NCBI GenBank assembly: GCA_021163625.1
Contig: JAGGTS010000011.1
Coordinates: forward strand, 1-12,163
Length of the DNA: 12,163 nucleotides
Direction of reading: 5' to 3'
DNA from: a bacterium
GTDB taxonomy: Bacteria > Patescibacteriota > Minisyncoccia > Minisyncoccales > CG1-02-41-26
The notes under the pieces are model-generated. The model was not told the DNA's origin. It was given only the letters and a program-made list of their open reading frames with translations, and did no database searches. The position numbers and the translations under genes are program-made. Below, piece by piece: positions 7,144 through 12,163 of the stretch. The stretch's first letter is position 1, and the number at the start of each line of letters is the position of its first letter.

Positions 7144-7959
7144 TCAATTTACTGACCGAACTGTAACATCAGAAGTTCCATATTCAAAAACCGGCCTTAA
7201 CTTTTTTGCTGCCGCATAAGATAAATCAATCGCTCGGTCGTAATAATAAGGGCCTCTGTCTGTAATCTCAACAACAATCGTTTTTTTTCCAAGTCTTACC
7301 TGAAGCTTGGAGCCCAGAGGCAGCCACCTATGAGCAGCTGTTAATTTATACATATTAAAATTTTTCCCATTAGCCGCTTTTTTATTGTGGAAACGGCGGC
7401 CATACCAGCTTGCTTTCACTTTCATCTTGGGCAAAATGACTGGCCTGATTTTTAACTTCTGGCCCGGAAATATAAATTTCCTGATTTTGTTGTCAGACTT
7501 GATAATCCATCCAAATGTCCCAAAGCGCTCGGCAATAGAAGCAATAGTATCCCCTCTTTTCACGGTGTAAGTAAAAGCGCTGCCCAAATAAGCCGGTGTT
7601 GGAATTTTCAACCTCTGGCCAACATAAATCAGCCTTTGACGGCCAAGCTTATTTTCTTTAGCAATATCTTTTAATTCAACTCCATAAAATCTTGAAATTT
7701 CAGAAAGACTCTCGCCTTTCTTAACCTTGTGTTCAATAAACAGTTTTTCTAATTTTGTTTTCTTTGCCTGTTTTTCAACATTATCCATTGGCCGGCTAAT
7801 TGGCTGAACTGCCTCTTCTAAGTTAATTTGACAATCAATCTTTTCTGTTTTTGCTTTTGCCCTATCATAAGCAAAGACAAAAATCGTCCAAGCCAAAAAA
7901 ATGGCTATTAAAACAAAAAACTCAATTTGATGCCTGTTAATCTTCCTTTCTTTTTTCAT
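7144..7959 (-). CDS. Membrane-anchored double-LysM protein with RlpA-like double-psi beta-barrel domain
   Basis: This 271-residue envelope protein is predicted to bind and act on peptidoglycan. A basic N-terminus and hydrophobic segment (about 12-31) anchor it, with no lipobox. Two LysM carbohydrate-binding modules follow: 77-119 (HKVKKGESLSEIS to GQRLKIP) and 131-172 (YTVKRGDTIASIA to GQKLKI). The C-terminal domain (about 180-271) is RlpA-type, with ASWYG (183-187), a TAAH-x-x-LPLGS element containing His210, and ITDRGP containing Asp234, then RAIDLS. His and Asp at these places are the catalytic pair proposed for RlpA lytic transglycosylases, which cut denuded glycan strands at the septum. 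The SPOR domain of many RlpA proteins is absent, and LysM takes the targeting role. The ATG at 7959 follows AGGAGAGG. The gene has its own promoter and a shared terminator. Confidence is high for the domains and moderate for enzymatic activity. Confidence 0.92.
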   Translation of the reverse strand: MKKERKINRHQIEFFVLIAIFLAWTIFVFAYDRAKAKTEKIDCQINLEEAVQPISRPMDNVEKQAKKTKLEKLFIEHKVKKGESLSEISRFYGVELKDIAKENKLGRQRLIYVGQRLKIPTPAYLGSAFTYTVKRGDTIASIAERFGTFGWIIKSDNKIRKFIFPGQKLKIRPVILPKMKVKASWYGRRFHNKKAANGKNFNMYKLTAAHRWLPLGSKLQVRLGKKTIVVEITDRGPYYYDRAIDLSYAAAKKLRPVFEYGTSDVTVRSVN

Positions 7960-8005
7960 TTTCCTCTCCTTTCTTTTTTTATTTTATTTTTAAAAAGCTT
8001 TTTAG

Positions 8006-8034
8006 ACTTTAAAACAATATAGAAAAAATGTCAA
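8006..8034 (-). promoter_or_regulatory. Promoter of the LysM-RlpA gene
   Basis: On the minus strand, a perfect TTGACA (8034-8029) is followed after exactly 17 bases by TAAAGT (8011-8006). It lies between the terminator of the upstream gene and the AGGAGAGG site before ATG 7959. Confidence 0.7.
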
Positions 8035-8073
8035 GTTTTTATTATTATTAATTTTCATTAAATTTTAAGGCAA

Positions 8074-8099
8074 CAAAAAAGGCCTGAATTCTCAGGCCT
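8074..8099 (-). terminator. Intrinsic terminator of the 8098-8496 gene, overlapping its stop codon
   Basis: AGGCCTGA (8080-8087) and TCAGGCCT (8092-8099) make a perfect 8-bp stem with a 4-base loop. On the minus strand TTTTTTGTTG continues from the end of the stem. The first arm begins inside the TAG stop codon (8100-8098), so there is no 3' trailer before the hairpin. Confidence 0.9.
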
Positions 8100-8496
8100 A
8101 CTTCTTTATCAGAGGCCGAATCATTATATAAAAACCAAAGATAACAATAATAATAACTAAAACAGGCTCTAAAACAGAAACAATCCTCTGAAAATCAAGA
8201 GGATGAAAATACAAATAAATGGCAACTACACCAAAAATTACAATAAGAATTGTCTTCGGCCTAAGAATCGCCCTCCTTAGAGAAAACCAAATATCTGGCA
8301 AAACAATACCAACAATAAAAAACCCACCGAAAATAAAAACAATATCATTAAAACCATTCTGAAAATAAAACACAAAAAATGATATTAGAACCACAATAAT
8401 AGCTTCTATCCAAGAGAATAAATTCCTTGGAAAAAGCCTCACCACCAGCCCCGATAAAACTACTACTATTCCTATGATAATATCTATAGCTGTCAT
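8098..8496 (-). CDS. Small polytopic membrane protein of unknown function
   Basis: This 132-residue, very hydrophobic protein is not recognised. Four to five membrane segments can be seen at about 4-22, 29-46, 49-69, 81-97 and 108-127. They are separated by short loops with positive charges (Arg20/Arg24, Arg74-Arg75, Arg79-Pro-Lys81) and the chain ends in Ile-Lys-Lys. There is no signal peptidase site and no enzyme motif. The start at ATG 8496 is well supported by AAGGAGG 8 bases upstream. The gene has its own promoter just past the end of truB and its own terminator, so it is a single-gene unit. Its location beside a cell-wall protein gene is not enough to assign a role. Confidence 0.85.
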   Translation of the reverse strand: MTAIDIIIGIVVVLSGLVVRLFPRNLFSWIEAIIVVLISFFVFYFQNGFNDIVFIFGGFFIVGIVLPDIWFSLRRAILRPKTILIVIFGVVAIYLYFHPLDFQRIVSVLEPVLVIIIVIFGFYIMIRPLIKK

Positions 8497-8535
8497 TTAT
8501 TATTCCTCCTTTTTCATTTTTTAAGAGCTATTTAT

Positions 8536-8564
8536 ATTACAGCAAGAAAAATCAAATATGTCAA
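8536..8564 (-). promoter_or_regulatory. Promoter of the small membrane protein gene
   Basis: On the minus strand, a perfect TTGACA (8564-8559) is followed after 17 bases by TGTAAT (8541-8536). It begins 3 bases after the truB stop codon. No terminator hairpin separates truB from it, so some read-through from truB is also possible. Confidence 0.75.
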
Positions 8565-8567
8565 TGT

Positions 8568-9212
8568 TTAAATATTATTTAAATCTTCTGCTTCAGAGAG
8601 GCTATATTTGCCAATTTTTATCCTTACTAAGTCCTTTAGAGTTGCTGGAATACCCAAAAGCTCGCCTATTTTTTCTGCTACTGCTCTTGCATAAGTTCCT
8701 TTGCTGCATTTCATTTCTATCCTTGCAATATAATAATCTCCATCTTTATAAGCGCCTAAAAGTTTTAAGTAAAAAATTTCCATCTCTTTAAACGGCGGGC
8801 TGATTTTAATTTGCTGGCGGGCGTATTTGTAAAGCGGCTTGCCATTTATTTTAATCGCAGAATACAAAGGAACTTGAAGCTTAATTTTTCCTTCTAATTT
8901 TTTTAAGACATTTTTTATAGTTTTTGTTTCAATTTTATACACCTTTCTCTTGGCTAGTATTTTTCCCTCTAAATCCCCTGTTTCTGTTTTTAAGCCGAAA
9001 AGAACATCCATTATATAAGTCTTTGGCAATAATTCAAATTCTTTTAATCTTTTTGTGGCATTGCCAATTCCAATAATTAAAAGCCCTGAGGCAGCAGGGT
9101 CAAGCGTGCCGCTATGGCCTATTTTTTTAATCCCTGTCTTTTTTCTTAAAATCCTAATAACATCAAATGAACTAATCCCTTTTGGCTTGTTAATTAATAA
9201 AATTTTATCCAT
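8568..9212 (-). CDS. truB: tRNA pseudouridine(55) synthase, short form
   Basis: TruB converts U55 to pseudouridine in the T-loop of tRNAs. From ATG 9212 the protein is 214 residues. It opens with ILLINKPKGISSFDV (4-18). The catalytic motif GHSGTLDPAASG (32-43) holds Asp38, and the conserved Lys-Thr-Tyr is at 64-66. Later family elements are PLYSAIKINGKPLY (115-128) and KGTYARA (171-177). It stops at about the end of the catalytic fold (GKYSLSEAEDL), so the C-terminal PUA-like domain of longer enzymes (E. coli 314 residues) is missing. The frame stays open for 28 codons upstream of ATG 9212, but that stretch is unlike the family and covers the upstream repeats, so it is probably leader. AAAGGG lies only 2-3 bases from the ATG, closer than usual. 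The promoter is unresolved. Confidence 0.95.
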   Translation of the reverse strand: MDKILLINKPKGISSFDVIRILRKKTGIKKIGHSGTLDPAASGLLIIGIGNATKRLKEFELLPKTYIMDVLFGLKTETGDLEGKILAKRKVYKIETKTIKNVLKKLEGKIKLQVPLYSAIKINGKPLYKYARQQIKISPPFKEMEIFYLKLLGAYKDGDYYIARIEMKCSKGTYARAVAEKIGELLGIPATLKDLVRIKIGKYSLSEAEDLNNI

Positions 9213-9241
9213 TTCCCTTTCAGTGGCTCTACTAACCAAAC

Positions 9242-9283
9242 GCAAATAATATAATTTGCCATTGTTATATATTGTTATATAAC
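9242..9283. promoter_or_regulatory. Cluster of symmetric repeats upstream of truB
   Basis: Three elements sit side by side. GCAAAT and ATTTGC form an inverted repeat at 9242-9259. ATTGTTATAT is repeated exactly in tandem at 9261-9280, one helical turn per unit. GTTATATAAC at 9274-9283 is a perfect 10-bp palindrome. They lie 30-71 bases upstream of the truB start, where its promoter should be. The symmetry suits an operator or a leader hairpin, but the AT-richness makes chance a real alternative. Confidence 0.4.
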
Positions 9284-9340
9284 ATAATAGCAGCAAAATA
9301 CTATTAAAGGCAATAAAGCATTAAGCAAACACATATAATA

Positions 9341-9369
9341 AAATAACCAGCTAAAATGGCTGGTTATTT
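9341..9369 (-). terminator. Intrinsic terminator of the histidine-kinase-like gene
   Basis: AAATAACCAGC (9341-9351) and GCTGGTTATTT (9359-9369) form a perfect 11-bp stem with a 7-base loop. On the minus strand it runs into TTATTTTATTA. A second, AT-rich inverted repeat (9373-9381 with 9397-9405) lies between it and the stop at 9425 and may support it. Confidence 0.8.
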
Positions 9370-9424
9370 AAACAAATTTCTATTTAGCTAAAAAACAGAA
9401 ATTTGGATATAATGCATTCCAATT

Positions 9425-10654
9425 TCAAACTCCTTTGCTCGCCTCCCCTCTTGGAAGAGGAAATCTAATGTCAAAAACAGTAACTTTTCTTAATTTATCT
9501 TTTTTCTCCCTAAACTTTCCCCCGAATGTCTTAATAACCTCAATTGCTTTTGCAAATTCATCTGCCGACTCCTGACCAAACTCTGCATTTAAAAACATAT
9601 TGTCGCTTTTAGTAAATTTCGTGCCAGATTCAAGCCCATTGACGATAATAAAAATCTCTAAGCTGCTTTCTTTGTCCAAGACAAGAGTTTCAATATAAAC
9701 ATCTACCCTATGGCGGCTGCTTTTAATATCAGCTATTTTGGCAACTTCTCTCGCAATAGTCAAAAACGCATTTTTAAGCATAGCCTTGCCAGCAAAAATT
9801 TTTGCCTCGAAAGCCATCTTTACCTTTACCTTCATCCCCTTCTCCCTAAGCAACTCAACAACACTTTCAACAATCTCGTTAATGTCAACTACTACTGGCT
9901 TCTCCCCTTCTGAGCCATAAAGCAGCAAAAGAGAATTCAACTTTGACTCTAATTTTGTTGTATGCTCTGCGATTATTCTTGCTTGGTTAAGAGCTCTCTG
10001 GTTTGAACTGCAGGATTTTAAGAGCCGCCGGCTAAAGCCTCCTATCACCTGGAGAGGATTTCTCATTTCGTGAGCAATCGCGTTAGAAATTTCCTTAATA
10101 ATCTCCATTGCCTCCCTTTCGTCCTTTTCCTCCTGGATTAAGTCTCTTTCAATAAGCAATTCAACCAAACTGCCAAGCAGTTTGCAAAAAACAATTTCTT
10201 CCGGAGCAAAATCTGTTTTTTCAAAAGCTGCCCCAATAAGCACTAATCCAGAGACTTCATTCCTCACAATCAAAGGCAAAACTAATAAATGGCCAATTTC
10301 TTCCCAGCCAGAAGGGGTGCCTGAAAACCACAGCTTATAATCATCATTGGTGTCTAAAATTAAATGGTCAGTTTCTTTGTCTAAAATAGCTTTCAGCCTG
10401 TTTAGAAAATCCGGCTTTATTTCAAAATTGTCCATAGCTTTATCAGGCGCCCAGGCTATCACTTGAATGTCTTCAAGCTGGGGAAATACCTTTAAAATAA
10501 TGCATGCCCTTGCGTTCGGAATTACTTTTATTATCTGAACGCTCAAAAAATCCAACATTTCCTCAAGGCTGAAACTGCACATCTTGATTTCCGTTTCGAT
10601 TAAAACTTCTAACTGAAGCCAGTTCAACTTTTTCAAAAGCTCAATTTCCATCAT
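9425..10654 (-). CDS. Orphan GAF-HisKA sensor protein with degenerate ATPase domain
   Basis: This 409-residue protein is predicted to be cytoplasmic: there is no membrane segment. Residues about 30-172 look like a GAF sensory domain and end in a coiled helix. Residues about 185-245 are a HisKA dimerisation helix pair with H-box NAIAHEMRNPLQVIGGF (191-207), where His195 would be phosphorylated. The C-terminal third (about 255-402) has the length and secondary-structure order of a HATPase_c domain, ending in a GGKF strand and F-D-I-R-F-P-L-P. However, the N-box is reduced to KNAFLTIAREVA (294-305), the D-x-G-x-G box reads V-N-G-L-E (338-342) and the glycine-rich GTGLGL box is absent. It therefore probably cannot bind ATP normally. 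No response regulator is adjacent. GGAGG lies 3 bases from ATG 10654 and 6 from the in-frame ATG at 10651, so the second may be the true start. No convincing promoter is visible in 10655-10765. Confidence 0.85.
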   Translation of the reverse strand: MMEIELLKKLNWLQLEVLIETEIKMCSFSLEEMLDFLSVQIIKVIPNARACIILKVFPQLEDIQVIAWAPDKAMDNFEIKPDFLNRLKAILDKETDHLILDTNDDYKLWFSGTPSGWEEIGHLLVLPLIVRNEVSGLVLIGAAFEKTDFAPEEIVFCKLLGSLVELLIERDLIQEEKDEREAMEIIKEISNAIAHEMRNPLQVIGGFSRRLLKSCSSNQRALNQARIIAEHTTKLESKLNSLLLLYGSEGEKPVVVDINEIVESVVELLREKGMKVKVKMAFEAKIFAGKAMLKNAFLTIAREVAKIADIKSSRHRVDVYIETLVLDKESSLEIFIIVNGLESGTKFTKSDNMFLNAEFGQESADEFAKAIEVIKTFGGKFREKKDKLRKVTVFDIRFPLPRGEASKGV

Positions 10655-10765
10655 TTACCTCCTTTATTTTTATTTTTTAAAAAACTAATTTAAAAGTTAC
10701 ATCACTCACGATAAAAAATCAACAACTCTAAACTTTATACAATATATTTTATCTTCTAATATTTT

Positions 10766-10797
10766 AAAAAATAAATCCCACAATTTCTTGTGGGATT
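10766..10797 (-). terminator. Intrinsic terminator of the Gly/Tyr/Asp-repeat lipoprotein gene
   Basis: AATCCCACAA (10774-10783) and TTGTGGGATT (10788-10797) form a perfect 10-bp stem with a 4-base loop. On the minus strand TATTTTTT follows. It lies 28 bases after the stop at 10825. Confidence 0.9.
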
Positions 10798-10824
10798 ATT
10801 GCTTAGGGAAAATAACAATTTTAT

Positions 10825-11325
10825 TTATTCACCGGAATCGCTGCTAGTGTCGGCTTCTCGAAGGCTATTGTCATAGCTTGCGCCATAGTTCGGGCCAACC
10901 GGCCCGCTGGCAATGCTTTGGCTCGCAGAAGAATCGTCTTGGTCAGAACTATCTGAGTCTGCTGCCGCATCCGCAGCGTCCTGGCCGTCGTAATAACCCT
11001 TGTCGTAGCCATCAACATAACCGTCGCCGTATCCGTCGTTATATCCGTCTCCATAGTAGCTTCCGCTGTTATCCCAATAGTCATAGTAAGTATAGTAAGC
11101 GTCTGTGTAGGCATAGCCATAACCCTTGAACCCGTTATCAAAACCGTCGCCGTATCCATCGTTATACCCGTCTTCATAGCCGTGTTGATAGCCTTGATGG
11201 TATTTCACTTGCGGGTACGCATACCAGTCTTTATCGCTTGATTTGCATCCAACCAGCCCGGCAAGCAAAAAAACAAATAAAAAACAAACTGCCAAACTAA
11301 GCCTTAATCCTCTCCCCTTTTTCAT
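10825..11325 (-). CDS. Lipoprotein with Gly-x-x-x (GYxD) repeats, unknown function
   Basis: This is a 166-residue predicted envelope lipoprotein. The chosen ATG (11325) lies 8 bases from an ideal AGGAGGTGA site; a GTG at 11334 overlaps that site and is unlikely to be used. A basic start and hydrophobic stretch end in the lipobox LVGC, so Cys27 would be lipidated and exposed on the outer face of the membrane. The mature part is dominated by Gly, Tyr and Asp. Two arrays have Gly at every fourth position, six times each (45-65 and 94-114), mostly as G-Y-x-D. A Tyr-rich linker joins them. The last 50 residues are Asp/Ser/Ala-rich and acidic. No known domain is recognised. The spacing recalls the deca-GX3 motif of eukaryotic Yae1/Lto1, but only in shape. 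A strong promoter and terminator suggest an abundant product. It is divergent from another Gly/Tyr-rich exported protein. Confidence 0.88.
   Translation of the reverse strand: MKKGRGLRLSLAVCFLFVFLLAGLVGCKSSDKDWYAYPQVKYHQGYQHGYEDGYNDGYGDGFDNGFKGYGYAYTDAYYTYYDYWDNSGSYYGDGYNDGYGDGYVDGYDKGYYDGQDAADAAADSDSSDQDDSSASQSIASGPVGPNYGASYDNSLREADTSSDSGE
11021..11179 (-). repeat. 36-bp internal duplication within the lipoprotein gene
   Basis: Bases 11021-11056 and 11144-11179 match at 33 of 36 positions. Each encodes Tyr-x-Asp-Gly-Tyr-Asn-Asp-Gly-Tyr-Gly-Asp-Gly. Two of the three differences are silent and one swaps Gly for Glu. The copies are 123 bases apart, in register with the two Gly-x-x-x arrays, which suggests the second array arose by duplication. 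Confidence 0.8.
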
Positions 11326-11432
11326 TATTATCACCTCCTATCTTTTCTTTTGTTATTTTTGACCAAATTTTTAAAAAACTTTTATCCTTATGTCCCTTAT
11401 TCTTGCCAAAACTATTTATTTCCGGATGCTAC

Positions 11433-11461
11433 TTTATAACTAATTTTATTCTAATTGTCAA
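11433..11461 (-). promoter_or_regulatory. Strong promoter of the repeat lipoprotein gene
   Basis: On the minus strand, TTGACA (11461-11456) is followed after 17 bases by TATAAA (11438-11433), one base from full consensus. The leader from about 11426 to ATG 11325 is about 100 bases, long for this window, with no clear hairpin seen. Confidence 0.85.
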
Positions 11462-11520
11462 GGAGCTAATTCTAAATCTTATTTTAATGCTGAATTTAAA
11501 AGAAATTTACTGCTTTGCCA

Positions 11521-11549
11521 TTGACAAATACCATAATTATTGATATAAT
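11521..11549 (+). promoter_or_regulatory. Perfect-consensus promoter of the 11592-12005 gene
   Basis: TTGACA (11521-11526), 17 bases, TATAAT (11544-11549), with a TG extension at 11541-11542. This is the ideal housekeeping-sigma promoter and the best in the window. Its -35 is 59 bases from the -35 of the divergent lipoprotein promoter. Confidence 0.92.
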
Positions 11550-11591
11550 TGTGGCAGAAAATTAAAAAATAAATAAAGGAGGATATATATA

Positions 11592-12005
11592 ATGAAAAAG
11601 ATAGTAATAGCAGCAGTAGTCTTTTTTATCGGTATCGGTGTCGCCCTGCCATCCATGGCGAGGGCAGTAAACCCCTACGACCTAATGGCCATAGGAGATT
11701 CCGTCAGAGCCGTAGGCGAGACAATCGCCTACATAAAAAATGTCCGCCACGGCGGATATTACGGATACAACGGGTACGGCAGGTATGGCAGCTATAGGTA
11801 CAACAGCGGATATTACCGACACAGATACTACCGGAAAGGATTCGGGTATGTCCCCGGACATGAGGGGGACCCGAACTACTTCAGGAACTATGCCCCCCGG
11901 TATAATGGTTATGGGGGGTACAGATACTACCGGAAAGGATTCGGGTATGTCCCCGGACACGAAGGGGACCCGAATTATTTCAGGAATTATGCCCCCCGGT
12001 GGTAA
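11592..12005 (+). CDS. Exported Gly/Tyr/Arg-rich protein with tandem repeat, unknown function
   Basis: This is a 137-residue protein with a clear Sec signal peptide: MKK, a hydrophobic run from 4 to about 19, and a likely Ala-Arg-Ala cut site at 23-25, giving a mature chain of about 112 residues. After a short ordinary segment (26-52) the chain becomes rich in Gly, Tyr and Arg. Residues 79-103 recur exactly at 112-136, a 33-residue period. The core of each copy reads RKGFGYVPGHEGDPNYF, and the chain ends in Trp. It has no lipobox, no cysteine and no membrane anchor, so it should be released or held by the envelope. No family is recognised; its basic, aromatic character contrasts with the acidic divergent lipoprotein. 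AAAGGAGG lies about 9 bases from the ATG. A perfect promoter and strong terminator suggest high expression. GC is about 50-55% in the repeats, well above the neighbours. Confidence 0.88.
   Translation: MKKIVIAAVVFFIGIGVALPSMARAVNPYDLMAIGDSVRAVGETIAYIKNVRHGGYYGYNGYGRYGSYRYNSGYYRHRYYRKGFGYVPGHEGDPNYFRNYAPRYNGYGGYRYYRKGFGYVPGHEGDPNYFRNYAPRW
11821..12001 (+). repeat. Tandem 99-bp period repeat within the exported-protein gene
   Basis: Bases 11821-11902 and 11920-12001 (82 bases each, offset 99) differ at only five positions. All five are third-codon-position changes that keep the same residue (His, Glu, Asn, Tyr, Asn). The 17 bases between the copies encode a variable Tyr/Asn/Gly linker. Confidence 0.92.
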
Positions 12006-12023
12006 CAACCACAGGGGGAAATA

Positions 12024-12053
12024 GGCCCAAACATCTTTTGGGCCCTTTTTTTT
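12024..12053 (+). terminator. Intrinsic terminator of the exported-protein gene
   Basis: GGCCCAAA (12024-12031) and TTTGGGCC (12037-12044) form a perfect 8-bp stem with a 5-base loop, followed by C and eight T. It starts 18 bases after the stop codon. Confidence 0.95.
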
Positions 12054-12128
12054 ATTCAAATTAAAATAGAACAAAACAACATTATTACATTACTGCGCTG
12101 CTAAAGAACATAACAACTTTTTAAAACA

Positions 12129-12157
12129 TTGACAAAAAAATTATTTTATTTTAAGCT
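12129..12157 (+). promoter_or_regulatory. Possible promoter for a gene beyond the right edge
   Basis: TTGACA at 12129-12134 is a perfect -35. Seventeen bases later TAAGCT is a poor -10, and the window ends 6 bases on, so it cannot be confirmed. The rest of 12054-12163 holds no gene or hairpin that I can see. Confidence 0.35.
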
Positions 12158-12163
12158 GCAAAT

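Noticed and set aside
9213..9296. N-terminal extension of TruB by 28 residues
   Set aside because: The extension is unlike the family and is encoded by the AT-rich symmetric repeats; TruB proteins of this type begin just before the I-L-L-I-N-K-P-K-G motif.
9405..9415. TATAAT-like sequence on the plus strand after the histidine-kinase-like gene
   Set aside because: No matching -35 and no plus-strand gene follows; it would run antisense into the kinase-like gene.
10821..11177. 118-residue alternate-frame open frame, rich in Thr and Met, inside the lipoprotein gene
   Set aside because: The repeated codons keep other frames open. It has no ribosome binding site and low-complexity content, while the main frame has a lipobox and an ideal Shine-Dalgarno site.
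11821..12001. CRISPR-like or mobile-element direct repeats
   Set aside because: There are only two copies, in frame within a gene, with silent differences and a coding linker; no cas genes, transposase or terminal inverted repeats are present in the window.
11682..12074. 130-residue minus-strand open frame opposite the exported-protein gene
   Set aside because: It is the shadow of the repeat-rich, GC-richer gene: its own repeats mirror the plus-strand ones, it has no ribosome binding site or promoter, and the plus-strand frame has a signal peptide, perfect promoter and terminator.

Overview
The window is an AT-rich (about 35% GC by sampling) bacterial stretch with short intergenic gaps. Promoters of TTGACA-N17/18-TATAAT type, AGGAGG ribosome binding sites and intrinsic terminators are easy to read. 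Genes use the standard code, with TGA as a stop. Small or trimmed versions of housekeeping proteins (a 358-residue UvrC, a 214-residue TruB), several unrecognised small proteins and mostly single-gene transcripts suggest a Candidate Phyla Radiation (Patescibacteria, Parcubacteria-like) genome. That assignment is inference; no rRNA or other taxonomic marker is present.

Layout. Bases 1-286 (minus) hold the start of a small protein cut by the window edge. Bases 407-3316 (minus) encode full-length UvrA. Bases 3466-3927 (minus) encode a paralogue of the edge protein, so two related genes flank uvrA. Bases 4080-7086 (plus) carry an overlapping uvrC-uvrB pair. Together these give a complete UvrABC nucleotide-excision-repair set, in which UvrC has lost its UVR and helix-hairpin-helix regions. 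A terminator hairpin shared with the opposite strand closes this block.

Bases 7144-9212 (minus) hold three genes: a membrane-anchored two-LysM plus RlpA-type cell-wall protein, a small polytopic membrane protein, and a short TruB pseudouridine synthase. Promoters with a perfect TTGACA -35 precede the first two; the truB promoter is unresolved, but a dense cluster of symmetric repeats lies upstream of it. Bases 9425-10654 (minus) encode a GAF plus HisKA protein with a decayed ATPase domain and no adjacent response regulator.

The right end (10825-12053) is the least ordinary part. A Gly/Tyr/Asp-repeat lipoprotein (minus) and a Gly/Tyr/Arg-rich exported protein with an almost perfect 33-residue tandem duplication (plus) are transcribed divergently from two strong promoters, one a perfect consensus. 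They look like abundant envelope proteins of unknown function. A final -35-like element near 12129 points out of the window.

All family calls come from reading motifs by eye; no database search was run.
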